In this document: one piece after another, positions 58,501 through 64,000 of the stretch
Numbering within the stretch: the stretch's first letter is position 1
Layout: every line of letters begins with the position of its first letter
Assembly (NCBI GenBank): GCA_003508835.1
Contig: PUFA01000183.1
Coordinates: forward strand, 124,001-188,000
Source of the DNA: Eonycteris spelaea
Taxonomy: Eukaryota > Chordata > Mammalia > Chiroptera > Pteropodidae
Length of the DNA: 64,000 nt
Direction: 5' to 3'
Position numbers and translations under genes: made by a program
Notes under the pieces: model-generated
Databases searched by the model: none
What the model saw: the letters and a program-made list of their open reading frames with translations, nothing else
What the model was told of the DNA's origin: nothing

Positions 58501-58920
58501 AAGGAGCTACCCTTCAACTCCATGTTTCCATCTTCTAGAAACATTTGCTCACAGATAATTTCCTGGGAATTTTCGATGCTCAAAAAACCTTTCTCTTGTA
58601 ATGTAAATAGGATGACAACCTCAGCTAGGGTTTGGAAACTGATTTCTTTGATATCATATCCTAGCCAATAGGTCTTATTTATTGACTATGTGTAATTTGG
58701 CAAGTAATTTTATTCGGTCTTCATTTTTTCCACCAATAGAGTGATGACAATATTTTCTGCCTCAAATAACCTGAAAGAGTTTTGTAAAAATAAATGTGGA
58801 CATTCATATAAATTATTTTTCTCCTTTTAAAATAAATAAACACAAGATATTTTGAAAGATTATGATTTTTATTTTCAGTAACTGAATCCCAAGACAAGCA
58901 TGATTGTTTATAATGTTCTA
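55501..58920. other. unique intergenic sequence, nothing recognised
   Basis: About 3.4 kb without a recognisable gene, RNA or clear repeat. Short antisense frames near 56042-56384 and 56485-56781 have no recognisable domain. Confidence 0.4.
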
Positions 58921-58924
58921 TGAT

Positions 58925-59085
58925 TGATAAAGCATTTTTTACCTACATTAACTCATTTAATATTTATAAAAATAATAGAAGACAAAGTAGGTAGATTTAT
59001 TTTTCCATTTCATAAATAAAATAATTAAAACCAGAAAGGTTAATGATTTATTTCAGGCCATGTAGTCTTTTTTAAAAAGGACTTA
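58925..59085 (-). repeat. MIR-like SINE fragment (antisense)
   Basis: 'acctacattaactcatttaatatttataaaa' followed by 'ttccatttcataaataaaataattaaaaccagaaaggttaatg' and 'caggccatgtag' is the antisense MIR order. Confidence 0.5.
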
Positions 59086-59660
59086 AAACCCCTGGACTGT
59101 GACAATTGCCAATTGGTTTTTTACTCCTCTTCAGAGCCAGAGCTTTATCTGGTCACCGAATTCGTACATGCTTCCTGAGCCAAGATGCTTAAAATCCTAA
59201 TATTCTGATTTTTCAAGTATTGCAATTTTAGTGTAGAAATAAAATGGTGACCTGATTGCTGGGTTGTGAGCCTTGGTATGAAAGATTTGACAGCATTATA
59301 AAACTCACTCTTGATGCCTTATAAACAAACTGACTTAATAGATAGGGGATTTTTAACTCCAAGTTTATAAGAGAAAGAAGTAGTAATATACAACTATTTG
59401 TGCAACTATACTGTACAGACCTGATTGAAATTTTCCCCAGCTTGCCCTTTAATATTCTTCATTTTTGTACAGTAAGTTCCCACTCCCCTGTCCTCAATTT
59501 CTGGTCTTGGGGTAAATTCCTAATAAAATGAGGACACTTAGAATCTTTTCGTTGAGAGTAATGAGAAGAGAGATATTCAATCTTTTACAGTGGACAGGCC
59601 TGTAATGGGTACGTTTATGGGGCCATGGTTCTCATCACATGAATTCCAGAGCAGAAGAGC
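59086..59660. other. unique intergenic sequence, nothing recognised
   Basis: No gene or repeat recognised. Confidence 0.4.
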
Positions 59661-59661
59661 T

Positions 59662-59665
<4 letters not shown>

Positions 59666-59722
<57 letters not shown>

Positions 59723-59764
59723 CACACACACAGTGGTGTGTGTGGTGTGTGCACACACACACAC
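59666..59764 (+). repeat. compound microsatellite (CT)n-(CA)n-(GT)n-(CA)n
   Basis: About 24 CT units (59666-59714), then CA units, a GTG-rich inverted segment (59732-59751) and a second CA block to about 59764. The CA and GT blocks are mutually complementary. Confidence 0.95.
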
Positions 59765-60104
59765 ATGGGTAGGGATGAGGGAGAGAAGAGAGAGAGAATT
59801 CCAAAGTAAAGCCTTGAGAGAAGAGATGAGAATCAGAGGGTGTCCTGACAGATTTCCAATCCTAGCTTCAGTGCCTTCCTGACTGTGGTATCTCTGCCTT
59901 TGAGTTCTCAGATACAGCCTGAATCTAATATATGAACCTAAATTCAATGTGCATAAGATCACCTCTCAATTCAACCTGAAGCAATTATTCAAAGTAATTG
60001 CCTTCTCAGGCAAAGCATTTTGCATTCAGCATTTTAATCCATGCCATGTGTCATAAACACATTGAAGCACTGATGTAATTATGTGAAGGACAGTGGAAAT
60101 TAAA

Positions 60105-60205
60105 AGGAGGAAATGTGGTCTGGTGGTTAAATTGTCAGACTAAATGTCAGGAGTTTTGTTTCTGTCTTTGACATAACTCCAAGGTCATACTCAGTCCTTG
60201 GCTCT
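60105..60205 (+). repeat. MIR-like SINE fragment, 5' part
   Basis: 'gtggtctggtggttaaattgtcagac' plus 'tgtcaggagttttgtttctgtctttgac' resembles the tRNA-derived 5' end and core of MIR. Confidence 0.4.
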
Positions 60206-60724
60206 CTGCTGTCAAACCTAGAGTTCAAGAGACTAAGGCTGTTTTCTACTTGGATGAACACAGACTTTGATACTCTGGGACCCCTCTGATGATAGAAAAT
60301 GGCCTTAAAAGTGGAGAAGTCTTAAGCCCATGAAGAATAAAGGGCTAATTTCACAGTTGTTCCATACTCTCTTATCTACAGAACAGGGGACAGTATAAAT
60401 CACACTTGGTAGGGCTAGTTTCAATTGCAGAAATCAAAGCCAACCTACTTTTTATCTTGTGACATAGTTACCAGCTCAACACAGAAGAAAACTGGTGATG
60501 TAGAACTGACAGTTTTTTATGTGTATATGAATAAGGATCAGTGCCCTTTAAAAATCTTTTGCCCTTCTCATTCAGAACAATCATTTGTCTTTCAAAACCA
60601 TGCCGTGGCAGCATTCTTTAGTCCAAAATCCTTTATGTTTCCTATTAGAATTTTCCAATTGGCTCAGAAAAATTATTGCACTTTTCTATTTAAAGATGAC
60701 ATTGTCTATGTAAAAAAATTCCCC
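60206..60724. other. unique intergenic sequence, nothing recognised
   Basis: The frame 60425-60736 (about 100 codons) has no recognisable domain and runs into the L1, so it is taken as chance. Confidence 0.4.
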
Positions 60725-62200
60725 TACTCCCAATAAAATGCTTAGGTATAAATTAAACATGTACAGGATCTATATATGAAAATTATAAAATTCTGATAAA
60801 AGAACTCCAAAAATACCTAAATGAATGTAGAGACATACTGTACTCATTGATTGAAAAATTTAATACAGTAAAGATACTGATTCTCTCTAAATTGGTCTAT
60901 AGATTTAAAGTAACCTATAAAAATACTAGCAAAGTATTTTTGTAGAGATAGGCAATTTGATTCTAAAATTTATATGTGATAGTTAAAATAATCTTGACAA
61001 AATAGAGAAAAGGAGAAAGGAACCACTCTCCCTGCTATGAAGGCTCACCATAGAGCTATAGTGATTGACAGTATGCTATTAGCAGAAGGAGAGACATATT
61101 CATCAGTGAAACAGAATAGAGAACCCAGATATAGACACATGAAAATGTGCTTTTTTGATTATTTTTAAGTGCAAAAGCAATTCAGTGGAGAAGAATAGCC
61201 TTTTTATCAAATCTTGGTGGAGCAATAAAACATCTATCAGTAAAAATGACACAAACAAACAAAAACTTAACCTAAACCTCACTCATTATCCAAAATTAAT
61301 TCAAAATGGATCACTAACTTGAAAACAAAGTGTCAAAACATAAAACTTCTAGAAATAAAACTTAGATAAAAACCTTCAAGATCTAAAGCTAGGCAAAAAG
61401 CTCTTAGATTTGATTTGAAAAAAAAATGAGTCACAAGAGGAAAATCTTGATAAGATAGGATTTATTAAAATTTAAATTTTACCCTGCAAAAGACCCTGCT
61501 AACAGAGTGAAAAGACAAGCGATAGACTAGGAAAAAAATATTTGCAAATCACATGTTCACAAAGGACTACCATCTAGACTATATAAAGTTCTCTGAAAAC
61601 TGAATGGTAAAAAAATAATAATAACAATCTAATTTGAAAATAAGCAAAAGACATGAACAAACATTTCACCAACAGTGATTTATAAGCAAATATATATATT
61701 TATATATAAAGGTGCTCAACATCAATAGCTATTAGGGAAATTAAAATTAAAACCCAAATGCAATATCTCACAGCTGAAAAAAAAAAGTAGTGACAATATC
61801 AAATGTTGGAGATGAAGTTGGATCACTTATATATTACTAGTGGGAATTTAAAATGGCACAGCTGCTCTGGAAAATAGTTTGGCGGTTTCTTATAAAGTGA
61901 AATATACAATTACCATATAATCCAGCAATTAAAGGCTTTGGCATTTATCCCAGAGAAATGAAACTCTATGCTGAAATCAAAGCCCATATAGCAGCTTTAT
62001 TAATAATAGCTTCAAAGTGGAAACAACCCAAAGTTCTTCAATGGGTAAATGGTTAAACAAATTGTGATACATTCATTTCATGGAATGCTATTAATGATAA
62101 AAAGGACTAGACTATTGACTCACAATAACTTGAATAAATCTCAAGGGAATTATGCTAAAGGAAAAATAATAACAACAACAATATCCCAAAAAGTTACATA

Positions 62201-62688
62201 TTATATTTATTTTCTGTCACTGCTACAATGGATTATCACAAGTTTAGCAGCTTAAATAACACAAATTTATTATCATATAGTACTAGATGTCAAGAATCTA
62301 AAATCAACCTGTAAAGCCTTAAAAAGTCAAGGTGTGAACAAGGCTGGTTCCTTCTTGGAGACTCTCTGGGAAAATTGATTTCCTTGACTTTTATATCTTC
62401 TAGAAGATGATGACATTTTTTGGCTTGTAGCCCCTTCCTGCTATCCATCTAATCTCTGCCTCCATAACTACAACTCCTTCGATTATAAATCTGATCTCTT
62501 GCCTCACTCTTATCAACTTTTTCTGTGACTATATTGGCTTCATCCAGATAATCTGGGATAATCTCTCCTTTTTAAGATCCCTGGCACAATCACATCTGCA
62601 AAGTATCTTGTATCATGTAGGGTAATGTACTCACAGGCTTGAGGGATTAAGATCTGAACATCTTTGGGAGGTTATTATTCAGCTTATC
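62201..62688 (-). mobile_element. MLT1-type MaLR solo LTR nested in L1, antisense
   Basis: About 490 bp. 'ttttctgtcactgctacaatggattatcacaagttt' and 'acacaaatttattatcatatag' mark the reversed 3' end; 'gaacatctttgggaggttattattcagcttatcaca' marks the reversed 5' end. ACATA occurs at both edges (62196-62200, 62689-62693), and the flanking L1 text is continuous across it. Confidence 0.7.
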
Positions 62689-62874
62689 ACATAAGACTGG
62701 CTTGATTTGATTTATATCATGTTGTTGAAATGACAGCATTATAAAACTGGAGAACAGAGTAATGGTTGCCAGGGCAAGAAAGAGAGGGTAGGTGTGGCTA
62801 TAAAAGGGCAACACAAGGGATCCTTGTGGTGTTGAAACTGTTCTGTATCCTGATCATGGTGGTGCATACACAAA

Positions 62875-62875
<1 letters not shown>

Positions 62876-62912
<37 letters not shown>
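62876..62912 (+). repeat. (AC)n microsatellite
   Basis: About 18 AC units inside the L1 3' UTR, where old L1 copies carry a short CA stretch. Confidence 0.95.
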
Positions 62913-62915
<3 letters not shown>

Positions 62916-63194
62916 TGCACAAATGAACATAAATAAAACTGGATGAATTTGAACAAGGTAGGTGGACTCTATCAATTTTGAGGTCCTGGTTGTGATATTT
63001 TGCTGTGTTTTCGCAAGATGTTATTATTGAGGGAAATTAGGTAAAGGGTACATGGAATCTGTTTGTATTTCTTACAACTGCAGGTTAATTTATGATTACT
63101 TCAAAATAGAAAGTTTAAAAAATCAAAACAAATAAAGACCCAGAGAGCCGTAACTGTTATTGTTGAAATGTAATAATACCTTTGGTTGGATCTC

Positions 63195-63385
63195 AAATCC
63201 AGCTGGCCATCAGAATTGTTTGGAGAATTATTATAAGAATAAAGATTTCTTGACCCCATCTCAAATCTTCTCAAGTAGAGTAGGTCTTCATTTCACTTTG
63301 GTGGAATAAAGGTCAGGAATCTCCATTTTTAAAAACTTTCTAAGTGATTTGTTATTACCTAAGTTTAAAAACCACTTTATTATAT
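63195..63385. mobile_element. MER5-like hAT-Charlie remnant
   Basis: 'ctggccatcagaattgtttggagaattattataag', 'cttgaccccatctcaa', 'taggtcttcat' and 'aggaatctccatttttaaaaactttc' follow a MER5-type element in order, ending 'agtttaaaaaccact'. Confidence 0.5.
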
Positions 63386-63389
63386 GATT

Positions 63390-64000
63390 CACTCTTTTTC
63401 TTCAAACTGTTTTCATGTAGTATTTTTTGTTTACATAAAATTTTAAGAAGCACATTGATTTATCTCACCAAGATAAGAGTAGAAGAGTAGACAGTCCCTC
63501 CACATTTACTCTTCAGGTGAAGTTCTTAGTAACATTAAATAAGAAAATAAGAAAAAAATGGGAGCTCATTTCTTATACCCAATCTTGGGCTATTGGGTAT
63601 AAGAAATTATCAGGTTGACAATTCACATCTGAATTAACCTACTGGTCGTTTTGAGGTTTTTCCCTAATGGGGATGAAGGCTGTTGTTTGGAGGAGACCCC
63701 TAGCAAGACAGAGGTGATAAGAGCTCACATTAAAAAAAAAAATAGTTAATCAGAGATTCTCAGGGTTCTGCTTTGGATGTGCAAGTTATTTTAAAAATGG
63801 ATAACTTTTATGTTATGTGCATGACTGAAGGCTTTTATATAGTTTTGAGAATCAGGGTATAATGAGAACCTTCATTTTAAGTTGTCAAACAGGTGAAAAA
63901 ACCAAAATGATCGGATACAGGGACTAAAGAGGAGAATAGATACAATGGTTGGGCAAAGATAATTGGAAGGTAATTTGAAGTGTAATTTTTTTTTTGAAGG
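63390..64000. other. unique intergenic sequence, nothing recognised
   Basis: No gene or repeat recognised up to the window end. A small inverted pair, 'cttatacccaatcttgggctattgggtataag', occurs near 63572-63604. Confidence 0.45.

Larger units (their letters stand above)
60725..63122 (+). mobile_element. old LINE-1 (L1MB-like), ORF2 3' part and 3' UTR, split by a MaLR LTR
   Basis: Sense L1 from 'ataaaatgcttaggtataaa' (about 60735) through the ORF2 C-terminus ('atccagcaattaaaggctttggcatttatccc' at 61920). An LTR interrupts it at 62201. It resumes at about 62694 ('gttgttgaaatgacagcattataaaact', 'ggttgccagggcaag') and ends near 63122 in an A-rich tail ('acttcaaaatagaaagtttaaaa'). All frames are broken. 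Confidence 0.8.

Noticed and set aside
59590..59962. Open frames through the (CT)n and (CA)n repeats
   Set aside because: Arg-Glu or Leu-Ser repeats from a microsatellite are artefacts of simple sequence.

Overview
This window is mammalian intergenic DNA. It is AT-rich and non-operonic, and it is crowded with mammal-specific interspersed repeats: L1 LINEs, MIR SINEs, MaLR (MLT1/MST-type) LTRs and hAT/Tigger-like DNA transposons. I recognise no host exon, tRNA, rRNA or snRNA gene. The L1 3' ends are of the laurasiatherian type, and one copy at 25.2-27.2 kb ends in a form I associate with bats. That suggests Chiroptera, with moderate confidence. No Alu, B1, Bov-tA or carnivore SINE was seen, and no obvious Ves SINE.

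The dominant feature is a nearly complete endogenous retrovirus on the minus strand (33395-41573, about 8.2 kb). Two LTRs of 368-370 bp bound it, and a perfect 6-bp target duplication (TACAGT) flanks it. Reading in viral order from right to left, it has: the 5' LTR; a primer-binding site matching tRNA-Lys1,2; a strong splice donor; gag (PPPY late motif, coiled coil, MHR, two CCHC knuckles); a GGGAAAC slippery site; dUTPase; retropepsin and G-patch; reverse transcriptase with YMDD; RNase H; integrase with D,D(35)E; a splice acceptor one base before the env ATG; an env whose surface subunit has gammaretroviral (type-C) hallmarks; a partial transmembrane subunit; an RNA element with the repeated motifs of the type-D constitutive transport element; a polypurine tract; and the 3' LTR. 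It is therefore a beta/type-D backbone with a type-C-like envelope. The LTRs differ by only two substitutions and three short length changes. Nearly every gene is broken by frame changes, mostly at homopolymers, and there are few stop codons. That mismatch needs explaining by assembly error, or by copying of an already defective family.

The provirus lies inside the endonuclease region of an old, nearly full-length L1 on the plus strand (about 30.8-33.4 kb and 41.6-44.5 kb). Similar nesting occurs elsewhere. A 487-bp MaLR LTR splits a MIR at 12.4-12.9 kb, with a CTGTG duplication. Another MaLR LTR splits an old L1 at 62.2-62.7 kb, with ACATA at both edges.

Layout: 0-6.4 kb, unique sequence with a Tigger-like element and MIRs. 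6.4-8.5 kb, L1. 8.5-17.6 kb, mostly unique sequence with MIR, MaLR and one ancient repeat. 17.6-19.8 kb, two L1 ends. 19.8-25.2 kb, unique sequence with a 96-bp direct duplication. 25.2-27.2 kb, L1. 27.2-30 kb, MIR, hAT and MaLR remnants plus an AT-rich expansion. 30.8-44.5 kb, old L1 with the provirus. 44.5-60.7 kb, mostly unique sequence with MaLR, MER20, MIRs and microsatellites. 60.7-63.1 kb, old L1 with a nested MaLR. 63.2-63.4 kb, hAT remnant.
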